Below, piece by piece: positions 10,078-23,318 of a stretch of 64,000 bases of DNA. The DNA is from Aspidiotus rigidus (lineage: Eukaryota > Arthropoda > Insecta > Hemiptera > Diaspididae). Within the stretch, counting starts at the first letter, position 1; every line of letters begins with the position of its first letter. The stretch lies in contig JAVHKY010000052.1 in NCBI GenBank assembly GCA_035079385.1, positions 10,106,001-10,170,000 of the forward strand, given 5' to 3'. Made by a program: the position numbers and the translations under genes. A model generated the notes under the pieces. The model worked only from the letters and a program-made list of their open reading frames with translations, was not told the DNA's origin and made no database searches.

Positions 10078-11860
10078 AATCAATCTAGGATTATGGCCAA
10101 CAATAGAAGTGGTACAGTCGACCTATGCTGCAGATTGCATACCTCATTTAGTTATTCGCGAATATTTTTACAGGAGTGATCTTCAGAAAAAAAAAAAAGG
10201 GAATATTTTCTAGAGGGTTGGGGATAACCCTTCCCAGGACCTCCAAAAACTTGTAGAATCAGAAATTTTCGACAAACCAATTAACTCTTTTTCTTCTACT
10301 CTTTTTTTTTTTTTTTTGTTGCTTAAGAAAATTTTTGAACCCCTTCTCCAGAAAGAGTTTTTAAATACGCCACTGTTTATGAGATTCAAGTTTGAGAAAA
10401 ATGACTTACGTAGGAGGGACTGTGATATTAGGACGTCAAATGTCTCGAGGTTTCGACTAGAGAGCAGAGAGGAATTTATATAGCTTATTCTTCTTTCTTC
10501 TGTCAAAATTGTTTCAAATTCCTTCCACGAGCATCAAAATTTGTTTAGATTAAATAATAGGAAAGTTTTGGCTAGAGAATGGAATGACTTTCTTACCTGG
10601 ATGATGTCGAAATTCTTCCAAGCCCCCATCCTTATACCGGGGGTGGGACCAAAAGATGTTAAGCACAAACACGCAAAACGTTCTCAATTCGATCTTTAAT
10701 TTGCATTCAAAATGAAGTTTCTCTGTTTTCTAAGCCGAGTAATAGCCCAAAATTCGTTAAAATTTATGTTTTGTTGAGGTTCTCACGGTACATTGTAGTC
10801 TATTACCTGGTTTAGTCAAAACATACAAATTTCGTAGTGGTCCCAAATGGTGAATGAAATCGAAATATGTACCAACTTCATGCCCTTAGATACCTCTTCA
10901 ATTTTTCATTTTTGCGCCAAACCAAATTTAGCCAAGTTCCATTCAACTGGTAACATCTTTTGCCACAGCTTGTATGTACAACTTGGTTATCAAATTTGTT
11001 TTAGTCTTCCGCTGATCTACATAGTGCTTGAAGGTCGGATTTTTTCTCAAGTTTCTAAAGTAAGAGTGAATGGACGAATTCCCTATCATATTAATTCTTA
11101 AGATGTATGACCATGTGACTCATTGCTAACCGAGAAAAAAGCTTCCGTTCATAAAAACTATACGTATTATTAACTGTCACTGCATTGACAGGTATGAGTT
11201 AGGTCTAATTTTAAATGTAAACTATGTGAATGAAGTAGGTCATGGGGGTATTTTCCCGAAAACTATTGGAAGTTAGAATGCAAGCAGCCGCCTGTAGCAG
11301 GTTGGAAGAGGTTCGTGTCCTGATCTTTTGTAAAAAGTTGAATTAGCATCCAAATCAACAATCAGAATTATCTTCCGATTTTTTCAGTATTTTTAAAGAT
11401 AGAGAAGGTGGTTTTTCAGAGCAGAGGGACAGACTTCTGGTACGTTTTTTGTATCGTGAGCAGATTCTCGTTTTTCTCATTATGAATTAATTTCACAAAT
11501 ATTTTAATTGCGTAGGTATGTGTTCATTCTCAAAGCTTGTCACCCGGTATGGCATTATAATCAGTATTTTTACCTACATTTTCTATATCATGCTGTCTCT
11601 TCTTAATGCGAATTTTCCGGAAGTATGGTAGAAGAGGGTGAATTCGACGTGTTACAACAAAAACTTCAGAAGATATTTCCAAGACTTGTTCTTTTTGAGA
11701 CGCCATTATGAAACGTTCTACGACTGATTCGACTGGAAATTCTACTTTAAAATTTGGACGAAAACTTTATTGAACGTTCTTTAGACGATCCCTTTATTCA
11801 GAAACCATCGGATTCAGCATTTTCAGGCGAAAAACTAAAGAAGACCCGAGAATATTTAAG
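10078..11860. other. Doa: kinase intron, no gene seen
   Basis: Intron sequence with scattered homopolymer tracts (10190s, 10300s). No coding exon, RNA gene or mobile element could be supported. Confidence 0.4.
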
Positions 11861-12259
11861 GGTATGCCTTACACAGAAAAAATGCGCGTAAATATACAAA
11901 AATATAGGTCGCGGGGCGACTAATAATTGTCCACAAAATTAATCATTTGTCATGAAATTTTTTCATAGTGTTAGATGAGTGTTTGACACAGGTCTAAAAT
12001 TTATTTATAACTTATCAAATCATTTAGAAGCCTCGTTATCAACGACTGAAAATGCTAGGAATATATACCACTTTTTGATCGTTGATAACAAGAGTTCTAA
12101 ATAATATTATGAGTTCTGAATTAATTTTAGACCTGTATCAAACTCTCATCTAACACTCAGAAAAAATTTCATGACAATTGTTTAATTTTGAGGACAGTTA
12201 TTACCCCGCGACCTATATTTTCGTATATTTACGCGTATTTTTTCTGTGTAAAGCATACC
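11861..12259. mobile_element. 399-base foldback MITE, family F1 copy 1
   Basis: It begins GGTATGCCTTACACAGAAAA and ends with the complementary TTTTTCTGTGTAAAGCATACC. Most of the two halves pair, including TATAGGTCGCGGGGCGACTA near the ends and TTAGATGAGTGTTTGA further in. A second copy of the same family is at 48014-48438. No coding capacity. Confidence 0.85.
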
Positions 12260-12284
12260 TTTACGCCGAACTCTTTCTATCGAA

Positions 12285-12890
12285 TTATCCAAACAGTGCT
12301 TGAAGTATATTCATATCCATGTACAAACAGTCACACCCTTCCATGAAAATTTCAAGAGGTTTGCCGGGTATGATTAGTATAAACGTAGAAATTTCAGAAA
12401 AATCGAAAATATGAAAAAAAGGGTAATGATTTGGAAAATACTTACAATCGCCGCCTGTATAAATTTCGTCAAGAGTTTTTATTGTCGATAAAATAAAACC
12501 GAGCTTTTGACCAGCGATATTTTTTTGAATGCGTCGCGAATATTTATTCTGTTCGACGGGGTGTTCATAATATGGATATTCATTAATTGGTGTTTTATAC
12601 AACACTACATCGGTGGTCACAAATATTTCTAAATAATTATATCCGTTGAATCTGCCAAGTAAATCTCCGGAAAAAAATCTTTTCATTCCGCCCTGAAGTC
12701 TGTCACGACGCAAATAACCAACAAAATCGTAAGGTATATCTGTTCCGCATAACCATTGACCAACTTCCAGTGAGCTGCCGATCTCATCATAATGTTTCTT
12801 TACTTCATTCTGATGTATACTTCGCACGTAAGGTAACAGTTCGTTGGTACCAATTACCTTCTGCATTCTCCAATTCATTCCTGTAGACAT
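12285..12890 (-). CDS. unrecognised 201-codon ORF antisense to the kinase intron
   Basis: A minus-strand reading frame from ATG at 12890 to TAA at 12285, long for this base composition and with balanced composition (W, C, G and P present). It includes GTDIPYDFVGYLRRDRLQGG and EIFVTTDVVLYKTP segments. Near its 3' end the strand reads GATT|GTAAGT, a strong donor at about 12446. The biological exon may therefore stop there, after EIYTGGD, with the remaining 50 codons being read-through. A TCTACAG|GAATG acceptor is also possible near its start. I recognise no domain, signal peptide or membrane segment. It could be a captured gene fragment, a transposon-borne ORF or an intronic gene. Confidence 0.4.
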   Translation of the reverse strand: MSTGMNWRMQKVIGTNELLPYVRSIHQNEVKKHYDEIGSSLEVGQWLCGTDIPYDFVGYLRRDRLQGGMKRFFSGDLLGRFNGYNYLEIFVTTDVVLYKTPINEYPYYEHPVEQNKYSRRIQKNIAGQKLGFILSTIKTLDEIYTGGDCKYFPNHYPFFHIFDFSEISTFILIIPGKPLEIFMEGCDCLYMDMNILQALFG

Positions 12891-14820
12891 GGAGAAGACT
12901 TAGGACGTCTATTTTGAACATGAGTTGGTTGAGGGACCAGCTATCCTGACAAATTATTTTGACTTAATTTTTAACAATAAATTTCATCCAGTCAATATTG
13001 TACCTGAAATGAAATGTATAGGAGTAAGAACATTTTTAGTTTTGTACACAATTGATAATTCAATTTTACCGCAATTTTTGTTGCTCTCTAAGCTTATCTA
13101 TGTAATCTCATATATTAATCAATTTTATGTTACGTTATTTTGGAAACCGAACAAAAAAAAAAACTTACATTCTCAAACCTTAAGAACGCGAAAGAGCCCT
13201 CGACGTCTTAATTTGAGTTTCGCAATATCCTAGCTTTGGTTCAGATGTATTTTGATTATTAAATGATAAGAGCCTCAAAAAGGGCAGTCATTTACGCACT
13301 TTGGATACTTTTTTAATCATAAACAATTTTTCCAAGTAGGCGGTTGACTTGAATGCTCTAATTATTCCTTTGAACAAAAACATCCAATTATCTTGTTCAC
13401 TAAATGTAACTTCATTTGTTTGTTGACAATATTTTTACTTGAAAAATATTATCATTGTGCAGGAGGTGTAATTATAACTTGTTTAAATTTTAAGTATTGG
13501 ATTGTTACTCATAATAGTATTCTTTTCCGGTAACAATAGTTGAACTAAGGGCTCGACTTTTGGATTGATGAAGAATTTGCAGCCTTATGCGCTAATTTCG
13601 GACACTAAACGGTTTCAAAAGACACTGAAATCCATATTACGAGTTAGGATATGTTCAAATCCATTAAATCTCACATTCTACACCGATTGACGCTCAAATC
13701 CCGGAGGAATATTCTCAGTCACATTTGCATGGCTTGGATTAGTGTGGTTAGTCGCTATTGGTCGCGTCATAGGTTCGTTGATTTCTTTTGTAGGTAACTC
13801 TTTTCCATTTTCAGTATTTTTCGGCAGGTTGTTTAGCACATCTTTTCTAGTTCATTCAATTTCATTATCTATCGACTGTTATCGATTATGATGGTTGTGT
13901 ACTTCTACAGTTCTTCTCGCAGTTCATTCTTGCAGACATTGACCTTGGTATTGAACTCTACGCGCCGATTTCTGTATTCAACGTACAGATCAATCATTAG
14001 TTTTCCATTTTCAGCTCGGCAGACAAACTCAGTCTCAAATTCAACCATCTCTTTCGATCGTTTTGATGCCGGTTAACTGGCGCTAGAAGTTACGTGACAG
14101 TCCTCTTCATCTGCAACTATACGTCACTTTCATTACTATTTATATCACACTTCTCTTCACCATTTACTCAATTCTTTCATTTCGCAGATCACTTCGATTG
14201 TATTCAATCAGTAACATTAGACTTACCGTTCAGTGGCTGTTGCTATTCATGTTCTTTTCATCGGTACCGTATTTATGATGGACAGGCGTTTGCGGTGCAC
14301 ACTTGTGCTCGATTTTGTATCCTCTCTTCATTTGCCTACGAACCAAAGTAGATGAGAGATGATTTCGCATACGCAATAATTCGTAGAATTTTTGATACAA
14401 ATCAATGGAGTGCGGTCTGCTCTGTGTTCATAGAAAGTACCGAGCTACCACGGAGATTTTCCTCCACCAGAATGTCAGGCGTACGTTTACGTACTTCCCG
14501 TTCACGTATCTTGGAATGCAATATTCCTTAATGTGTGACTTCGCACGTATTGTGAAAATGAATTAGCAAACTTCATGTGTGTTTGAATGCTGCCATGCCA
14601 AAGGTAGCCGGATTAATCGGTTCCAACTAGCTCCAGCACTTACACAGTCAACAACTAATCCCACACACTCAATACTTGCCCCGTCAGTCAGCATTTGGGC
14701 CAGTTTCGTTCTCCCTGCTTTAAAACTACACGGTAATGTCTACAAGTACACGTAAATTTCGACTAGCACGGTTTGTTCATAATCGAATACACCTTACTCT
14801 TGTTTCCACGTTTTAAAAAT
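12891..14820. other. Doa: kinase intron, no gene seen
   Basis: No supported gene or repeat. Short ORFs here lack splice signals or protein-like composition. Confidence 0.4.
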
Positions 14821-14950
14821 TCGCACGTATCCTCGCCAAATGTTCACAAGTCTTCAGTCCCAGAATCGCAATTCCAGGTTCGCGTGTTCTCACCAAATGG
14901 TCACAATTTGTCAGTCTCTGAATCGCAATTCTAGGTTCGCACGTGTTAGG
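14821..14950. repeat. tandem repeat, about two copies of 58 bases
   Basis: Two imperfect units share CGCAC/CGCGTGT..., CCAAATG.TCACAA and GAATCGCAATTC.AGGTTCGC. A third partial unit begins GCACGTGTTAGG. Confidence 0.7.
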
Positions 14951-16811
14951 CTTTGCATAAAGAGATTGCAATCAATTCGCTATCAATGCTTGTTGCATTC
15001 ACCACAAATTAGGTTTTGAATTACTTATCGTGGTATACCATGTTGAAATACACTTCAAATAAATTGATTGAAACGTTTTAATAATACCAATTAAGGTTGA
15101 ACTCAGATCAGATGCAGCAGTCAGCCTTAAGCCATTCAGCAGAGGGGAATAATACCAGTATAGGTTCGCACTCACAATTCTGACATTTTCTTGTGATGAT
15201 TTTTAGAGGTGTTTTGAAGACTTTCCCTAGTTAAGATACTCTTACATTAATTCCCTCTCTCCCACTATCACAATATAACTCTTTTTTTCTTTTTTTTTTT
15301 TGAATAACTTTTTGTCTTCAATTTTACTTTTCATCACTGTGCATAATTGTCCTCTTTTCGCCTTCTTTTTTGTTCCATTTTTAATCTTCTTTTGTTATTT
15401 TAATTCAGGGAGAAATAACTTATTGTCGAACCTCTTATTTAGCCGTATTTTTTTTTCTCTTATTTTCTCAGTAAACGGCGTTATAATAATAAAAAGAAAA
15501 ATACTGAATGAAGGTATTTACTGAAACAATTTATTCTTAGCCTCACCTTAATATTACTGCCAAACTTTTTCTTCTTATTTGAACCTTCAAGATGAGCACT
15601 TTCACATGATATAAAGTTTTTATGCAGAATTTCTTATTTTCAAATTGAAAAGCTCCTTCAAAAGTTCGGTACGAAAAATAAGTTGAACTAAAATTCTGAT
15701 TCCACGACCCAGAAAATAAGTGAACAGGGGCCGAAATCGAGATTGGCGGAGAATACGGGTGACATTGTGGAAAACTTTCCAAGTGTAGGCAGACAAATCC
15801 ATCTTTCTTTAACCAATAAATCATCAGTATTCCGTGCAGGTCATCCGATTAGGGAACTAAAAACTATCTACGACGTATTACACAAACTTTGTGAGTGATT
15901 CAATCGTTGATTTTTTATTTTATTTTTTATGAGTCAATGTTCAGGGAAACTGTTCTTTTCTTTGAAATACGCAATCATACTTTCTTTTACTCAAAATGAT
16001 ATGCGATTAAAGAACGACCAGAATATGCAAAAATATGTGATAAAATATTTTATGAAACCGCCCGGGGGGGTCCTGAAACACCTTTTAAACTCACCTCATT
16101 TCTTCTCAGTTGCAGCAAAAAATATGATATGTGGAAAAATATTTTTACTTGTCTTAGTCATTTTAAGTGCTCTTGTTTATAATTTTAGGTTTGTTTAGAA
16201 GGAAACCAGAAATTCTCTCAGGCTAGAAGTCGTTTAGGACCGCCAAAACGCAGAGAAGATTTACTGCTCTCTATCTTTGGGTCTACTCATTATAGTTTTT
16301 TAGTTTCTACGTTAGGAATCTAAATGTGATTGATGATTTTGCCGCAGTTTTTTAAAATTGTTCAAATTTATCAATTTTTAAAGGCTAAATGGTGTAAGAA
16401 GATGAAGAAAAACGAAGCAATTTTGTACTCTATCTGACGCAATTTTTCGTTTGAAGTTAAAAATGAATGTCGTCCTGGTGCTTGTTTATTTATAGTAGTG
16501 CGTTTTGGCATGATATCGTTTTTAAAATTTCAGTATCATTGTATAAAACGGTAGCGTGCGTTTACAGTAAGTAACGTAGGTTATCTGTAGGTTCTTTATT
16601 AGTTGTTCTTGTATATTCACCTATAACTGAACTCCATTTCTTTGGGTGTTGTGTATCTCTGATTGTGTTGTTGTACGCTGACCAGTAAATTTTCTTCGTA
16701 CCACTTAGATTGATTTTTTGAACGAAAGAATTATGATACGTCTTCGTTGACGCTGAGAGATTTTGCAATACGTATTATGATTGTTCTAATTGTTGATGCA
16801 TCGCTGTAGTC
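14951..16811 (+). other. Doa: intron / candidate promoter region for the long isoform
   Basis: No coding exon is found. The interval directly upstream of the long amino-terminal exon would hold its promoter if that exon is a true first exon. A CTGTAG just before the start codon (to 16809) leaves open an upstream non-coding exon. Confidence 0.3.
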
Positions 16812-18176
16812 ATGGCCAACAAATTATCGTATGATAGTAACAGTACCAATTCCGTTACTAACCCTCAAAGAAATTTTGATACCCCTACACGTTTATCTGC
16901 GGTGAAAGTGACGCAATTTTTGAGTGGATCTTGTTCAAATTTGCTAAATCGGATTGCAAATCGTGTTCGCGGATCCTCAGTTAATGCGTTGGATTCTAGA
17001 AAGTGTCGTTGTAAAGGCCCTTCGTCGGTTGTGCGTGAAGAATTAACGAACTGTAAAGCAATGCCGCGCCAACCTAGTCTTACCACTTGTGATTTAACCC
17101 GATCATCTGTTTCAAGTTCTAAAGGAAGCAGGTACGCTCTCGAGAATCGTGTAGTTAATCCTACAGAAATGAGTTCGAAACGCCAATTTTCATCTTCATC
17201 AGTAGATGAGTTTAGGAAAACTTCTATCTCTTCATCCCTTGCTCGTAAAAATTTGTCATTTTTGGAGAAAAATGTTTGCGATCGGAAAAATCAAAATAAT
17301 CGGGAAAAAGATTCGCGTGAAGTTATTCGGCGGAGTAGAAAATTAAATAATGGCTTGAGTTATAGTTGTGGTAAAGTAAATTCATGCACTGTATTTCAGA
17401 CCCCTCGATCTTGCATGGAAGATAAGTATAATGACTTACTTGATAAATCAACCCATTTGTATAGACCGAGGAGGCCACTAACGAAAAGTGCTACGACCGT
17501 CATACTGTCAGAAAAAGCGTATCCTTTTGTATCAACTGCCGTCAATGCAGCTATCGATCCACAACAGGGTGATACTCGATATGCAATTCTGGCTAGAAGT
17601 AATAAAATGTTTCCTGAGTGGCGACATAGGTCGAGGAGTCCTCATAAGACTTCATTTTACTCATTCAAACAGTTGAAGGGTGAAGGCTACGAAAGTATTG
17701 CCAGTGATTCCTCTCAATGTAGATTGAATAAATCTTTGTCCAAAGATATTTCTCTGTCACAAAAGATTGATCCCCATATTCCATCTATGAAGAGTGTTGG
17801 TCCATTAATGACTGAAAAAAAAATATCCGGACAGAAAAAACAGAGCCGGATGAAGTATTACATTTCTACTAAAACTGTGCCAAATTTGACAGCCACAATT
17901 GAAAATAATGTTCTGCTAGAAAGAAAGAATCCTCCAGCGGTTCACGCTACATCTCATAAAACAATGTTTTCCGATACTAATACGGAACCATCCTCGGACT
18001 GGACCGATCGCGAAATGAAACGGAAAGAAATTCAAGCATTGATTGAAAAGTATGTTAGATTAGATGAGAACGCGGCTTCACACGAAACTTGTAGTGTGTT
18101 AGCAAAATGTCAGCAGAAGTACTCGGCCGTTCTTTCCACAGTGACCACGGATTCGATCGATGTTGTCGCAAAGGCT
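16812..18176 (+). CDS. Doa: LAMMER/CLK kinase (Doa), alternative long amino-terminal exon
   Basis: A 455-codon open frame starts at ATG GCC (G at +4, good context) and ends at GCT|GTAAGT (18177), phase 0, which joins in frame to the DDEDGH exon at 23240. The product is low-complexity and Ser/Arg/Lys-rich: SSVSSSKGSR, a PEWRHRSRSPHK patch near residue 274, a possible conserved block LYRPRRPLTKSATTV (about 217-231) and an acidic/basic helix EMKRKEIQALIEKYVRL near 400. Drosophila Doa makes several isoforms from alternative promoters, some much longer than the 55-kDa form (established). That this exon is the equivalent here is inferred from strand, phase and position. Past 18176 the frame runs on to 18290, but that tail ends in a hydrophobic intron read-through. 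It could instead be an independent gene. Confidence 0.65.
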
Positions 18177-18290
18177 GTAAGTTTTGATGGTTTTTATTCA
18201 GGTATAACGACCAATTCTTATACCATTATTCGTCTCATTGTGCTATTATTTTCATTTTTTATTTTCATGATCAGAGGTCCACATATTTAA

Positions 18291-21200
18291 GACGACCTAG
18301 TGTAATAGAATAGGGAAAGATGAATTAATCCTTTTGTATGTTATGTGTTGTCCTTCTCGATATCCGTAATGTATTCCTCCATTATTTTCACATAATTGAA
18401 TTGACGCTCTCACGAACGTAATGAAGTTACCAGAGTCTGGAAGTTCATTGAAAACAACTGACAATAAGCGCAAGCTTTTCCAATGGGAGAATCATCGACA
18501 GGCTTTGAAAACTTTGATCTTCCTAAATTTGTGAGTCTTTTTCGAGTTCTTGCGCAATCGGTTTCTGCATTCACGCTTCTATTCAGTCAGCAATTCTACA
18601 TGATTGACTTTCAACGTTGACTTCTGGCTATCATGATTATTATAAAAATATATGTATGGTTTGGAACTAACCAAATCGTGAATTGTAAATTGTCCAGAGT
18701 CCTTAATTTCAACGAAGTTCATATTTTATTTGTAGGTGTTTCGATATCAAACTAAAGAAACTTTATTCAAAAGTAAACAATAAAGATAATAAGCTTGGTA
18801 CATCGAAGCAACTTCAAACCATATAATTTTGTTAAGGAAGTACAAAATTCATTGAAGTCATTCATATTTCAATTGTAGAAATAATTTATCATATATGTAG
18901 TACGTAGTTTTCGACGTCTCATCGTCTTAACAGTAGGTAGTTGGTTCGTCATATAATTTTTCTGTTTGGATTATCAGTAAGTTGAGTGAGGTATACGTAG
19001 TGGTTAATTTTCATTCTGTTTGAAAAGTTACTCGCATGTCGAAACAGTAGGCTGATCAATGATCAAAACATTAATTCATTTTGGTGTCTTGTGAAAGCAT
19101 ACTCATTGATGGACCAGTAATCTCTGTAATCTCTGATCTGGAAGTATTGAGGAAATCTTTGACTTGACTTGAAACTCCTTTCGGAACGTATTTGGTAGTA
19201 TTATAACTTGTACACGAATATGTTCCTTGAAGAAGACTTCACTCGTATGCGTTCAATAATATGAGAGAATTTGAGATGGAGGAAAATCATTTCGAATCAG
19301 TCTCTCAATATTTAATTCAATAAACGTTCTCTTTCGTGCGTTCACCCATCACCTTCTCTAAGGCTGAATCTGAAACCATTAAATTATAAGAATTTGTTGA
19401 AAGGACAATGTTAAAAGTTTCTTATAAAACGAAAGTTTCCCGGTTAGTATTCGGAAAATGAGTGTTTAGAAAACCTCGGAAATTCCCCCATTTTAAGAGG
19501 ATGGGTCAAATGTAATTTTGGAACCGGATATCCTTTATTATTGAAGCTTTCTTGGAGAAATGTTTGTCGTCTCTCCGAAATATTTCCGGGAAAATATCTG
19601 TTTGACGTACTTCAGGGACTGAGACTCTCTATTTTCGATCTATTGGAGGACGTGGTTATCAAGCATCAAATAAGGTTTCAGGAAAACTTTGACCTTCGAG
19701 TGATGAAGTGTAGGAGAAAGAATCCGTTTCATCATCAAGTCTGTGAGGTATACGTTTATTAATATGAGATGGGACTTGGAAAAATGCGGAATTTTGAGCT
19801 TTATGCAGTAGGAAGGGGGCTCGAAAAATTTTCAATCAATACCTATGTGAAGAAAGTTGTGGCTGTGGAGAGGAATGTTTAGGCTGGATAATGGGGAAGT
19901 CCACGCTAAGAAAGTGGATCATTCATTTGAAGGAGTAGAATAAATCTCTGAAGGGAGTGTGGAAGAAATCTCAAATATTTCGTATGAAACAAATGCGCTG
20001 CTTGTTTCTACTGTCTTAGTTGATGAAGCCGACCTTGCAGCAGGGAAAAAGTGACTTGTAAGATTTTTTGGTTTTTTTTTTGAAAGTATGATGATTAAGG
20101 ATCTGGCAATTACAAATTCCACTCACGATGTGTATGAATTAATTGTTAAAAAGTATTATGTGTAAAATTCGTAGACAGGAAACCTCCGAATCTACAAAAC
20201 TTTTCTTCGTGAAATGTTCGTGCCCTTTAATAAAGTATCAATTTTGAAATTTTATCGAGTTTTCCGTGAGAAATTGTGGATTCATGATCGCAAAATTCGA
20301 GTGGAAAGAATTCTGAAAAACGACGGTCGCTTCAATGTGATGTATGATAAATCATACTGCTAAAGGAATACGTATATTGTACAATTCAGCGCGGAGTTAG
20401 GTGGTTGTGAAGTATATTGCAGAATTCAACGGTTTATTTGCGCATGTATGTGGAAACTATTCATAGCAGTGTGTGGTCGTGTAGTTGAAGGTGGGCATCC
20501 TTTGTTGAGAACTATATTTGTGCTGCGTTAAAGCTTTGGCAGAATTTTGGACGAGTTTATTGTAATATTCTTGAGTTACCCTTTATTCAATTTTTTCTTT
20601 ACCGACTCCGAAAAAAACAAGTGGGGTATTGCGCGTGGCATAGTCAAAGAGTGCAAATTACTTAATGCACAATTTTCATACTATATTTGATTCAACTAAT
20701 GCAAAGGAAATGAACTTATTTTTTGCTTTAATCATCATAACTGATATTCTTTTGCGCTACTTGTAGTTCAAAGATGGTATTATTGTGCAACTAATTAAAA
20801 AGAAATAATTATACAGGAAATGGTTAACGAGTGCTAAGTTTGAAACGCGAGGCAAAGCTGAAAGAAGCCATTTACAGGTGTAACTTCCTTTCTTATTTAT
20901 ACTATAGCCATTTTTTACTGTGTTGCACGAGTTGTATGCAACATTTTAATCAAAAAGTGCAAAAAGAATATTATTGCACCAGCCCAATTATCGCCATTTT
21001 TTTGCACAAGTTGAGTCTACCTTTTCCGTGAGTGACCAGTGAGCAAAAGCACCTGTATACACCTATAAGTTTGAAAATCATTCAATATCACAATAAAATT
21101 ATTGGTTTGCTCATAATCAATTCCGATAAGAATACATGAGGATTGTTTCAACCACAAATTGACCCTCAAAAATAATAAATAAACAAAGATTCAAAAGATT

Positions 21201-23239
21201 TGATTTTACCAGTGTGTGGTCGATTGGTGCGTAATTTTGAGGTGGGTTGTGTGGGTGAGATGATTTTTAGTGGGAAGAAGACGAAAGCTGATTCGTAGAA
21301 GTTTTGTATCAGTATTGATCGTTAGATCAACTTTTTCATTACCTTGGATGCCCGTATGGCTGGGGAACCAGATGGAAGTTATGTCGTGATGAATGGATGA
21401 CAGGGTTATGGGGAGAGAATTGGGTGTATGGAGTGTACATTGTGAATTGTCGTTAAGGCGGATAAGAAGTCACTGGCGATCAGAAAAATTCGGTTTGGTG
21501 GTAAAAGGAGGGTTAGTATTGTTTTTAAGCCTTGAAAGATGTCTTAGACTTCGTCCGTCAAAATTGATACGTGGTTGCGGTGTCGATGAGAAAAGATTTT
21601 TTTGCCGATTAAAAACGTGAAGGAAAATCAGCCGCGTACGTATTTTCTTTGAGGGCATCATATGAACTGGGGTTGCGGAACTATGGATGACCGGGAAGAA
21701 CTCATCAGAATGGGCAATTAGTTGTTGGGTTTTTGATTTTTCATGCTAGACAGTCGGAAGAGGGAGGGAACAAATCCAAGAGAGCAAGAAAGTGTGAGTC
21801 CATCGTGTTTGACCGAAGCAGCGATAGTAAAAGTTGGACTATTAATGAGACCTTTTGATAGGCCAGGATATATGTATTATCATTGAAAACCACTGATGAG
21901 AATAGGTTATTGGTAGTAAATGTTGCGTACTCGAAGGCGAGGGAGCAAGTGAGTAAGAAGGTGTGTTCGTTCAAGTGAATACGGGTGAAATTTTAGTTCT
22001 TGATGAGAATATCGGATGAATGATTACAACTGATTTACGGCATCGAACTGACTATTTGTTTTATAAGTATAACAATCTCAAGTGCTGATTAATGTATAAA
22101 GATTGTAATGTAATGTAAGTAGTTTTGTTCGGTACAGATTGGATTGGGTGTGAAAAAATTCCAAGCAGTGAGATTGACGAGAGAAAAATACAGAAATCCA
22201 TTATCACAAAAAGAAATGAACCTGTTGAAGTACGCTGGCTCATGAAAGAAAAGAAGAAAGTTGCAGTGCAGAAAATTAGGAAATTTTGGATCTATGAAAT
22301 TTTTACGTCATTATAAACTTTGAAAAAGAAATTAATTTGATGTTGGAAGGTTTTTGCTAATATTTTCTTATAAAGTATTTTTTCGCGTATAAGACGCACC
22401 TGAACGCTGAATGAAATTTCATATTAAAACCATCTTGTTTTAAAAATTTTCTTCCGATTTCCGAGTATGTGCAGATAACAATATATATATAATATATATA
22501 TAATATTTGAAAATATATGACACGCTAAAAAAAGATCAGGAAATTTTTGTTAAACCTGTAGACATCTTGTATCTGCGGCATTCTGTGCCCGTGTCAGTTA
22601 TTTTCATGTTAATTGTGGCTGTGGTTTTGGTACACTTGTAAATGAATTGCCTGAGATTACTTGTAGAAAAATGAATAGTGTTTTAGGGTTTGAACTACAG
22701 CTAACGAGGAGAAAATGGCATTCGATCATTCTTCTGCACCTTTAACTGTGTTAACTATCAATGGAGAGCTTCTCGCCTTCGGTCTTGGATGGCGGTTGCT
22801 TTATATGATTATAGGTATAATTAGTTATCTTGAATAGGAGGCCTGAAAATGAATGAATCAAAGAAAAAACTTGTGGTGTGCTTAATTTAATTATTTTGTT
22901 AACGCGGCAATCAATTTGCCTCTGTCCCCTTTGTCTTTTATGGGTTTCTCGGACACTGTATTTTGTGTACGCACACAAATACACACGATCGTGGCCATAA
23001 TGTCGCCGTGCTGTCGAATATGCGAAATTATGTGATTCTTGCAATATCCTGTGTGTGACACCTTCAATCGCCGGCCCTGCAATCGTGTTGTACTGTTGTC
23101 GTGGTGTTCACGACTACGTGTACAAATAAAACGAACGTACTGTGAAATACTACCACGAACAAATGATGTTGATTCGACGGATTGTGTCGGTTAATACGGG
23201 GTGTGCTTGTCGATTGTGGTGTGGATTGATAAAACGCAG
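18291..23239. other. Doa: kinase intron, no gene seen
   Basis: About 5 kb without a supported gene. An (AT)n tract lies near 22485-22515. Small ORFs on both strands are not convincing. No recognisable transposon protein. Confidence 0.4.
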
Positions 23240-23318
23240 AGCTCGAGGCCGCCTACGTCTGAAGATGATGAAGATGGGCACATGATTTATCAGAATGGAG
23301 ACGTCTTACTCGATAGAT
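23240..23318 (+). CDS. Doa: LAMMER/CLK kinase (Doa), exon leading into the kinase domain
   Basis: After an AAACGCAG acceptor the frame reads SSRPPTSEDDEDGHMIYQNG, then DVLLDR and one base. The acidic DDEDGH(L/M)IY block directly before the kinase domain is a CLK/Doa hallmark. The exon ends T|GTTCGT. The single T joins AT of the next exon to make the tyrosine of DRYEIT, exactly as in the family. Incoming phase 0 accepts either alternative amino terminus. The donor is weaker than consensus and the acceptor has a poor pyrimidine tract, so the boundaries rest mainly on phase and homology. Confidence 0.78.

Noticed and set aside
18177..18290. Hydrophobic tail of the 492-codon frame as a membrane anchor
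   Set aside because: A consensus GTAAGT donor at 18177 in phase with the kinase exon makes the tail intron read-through.
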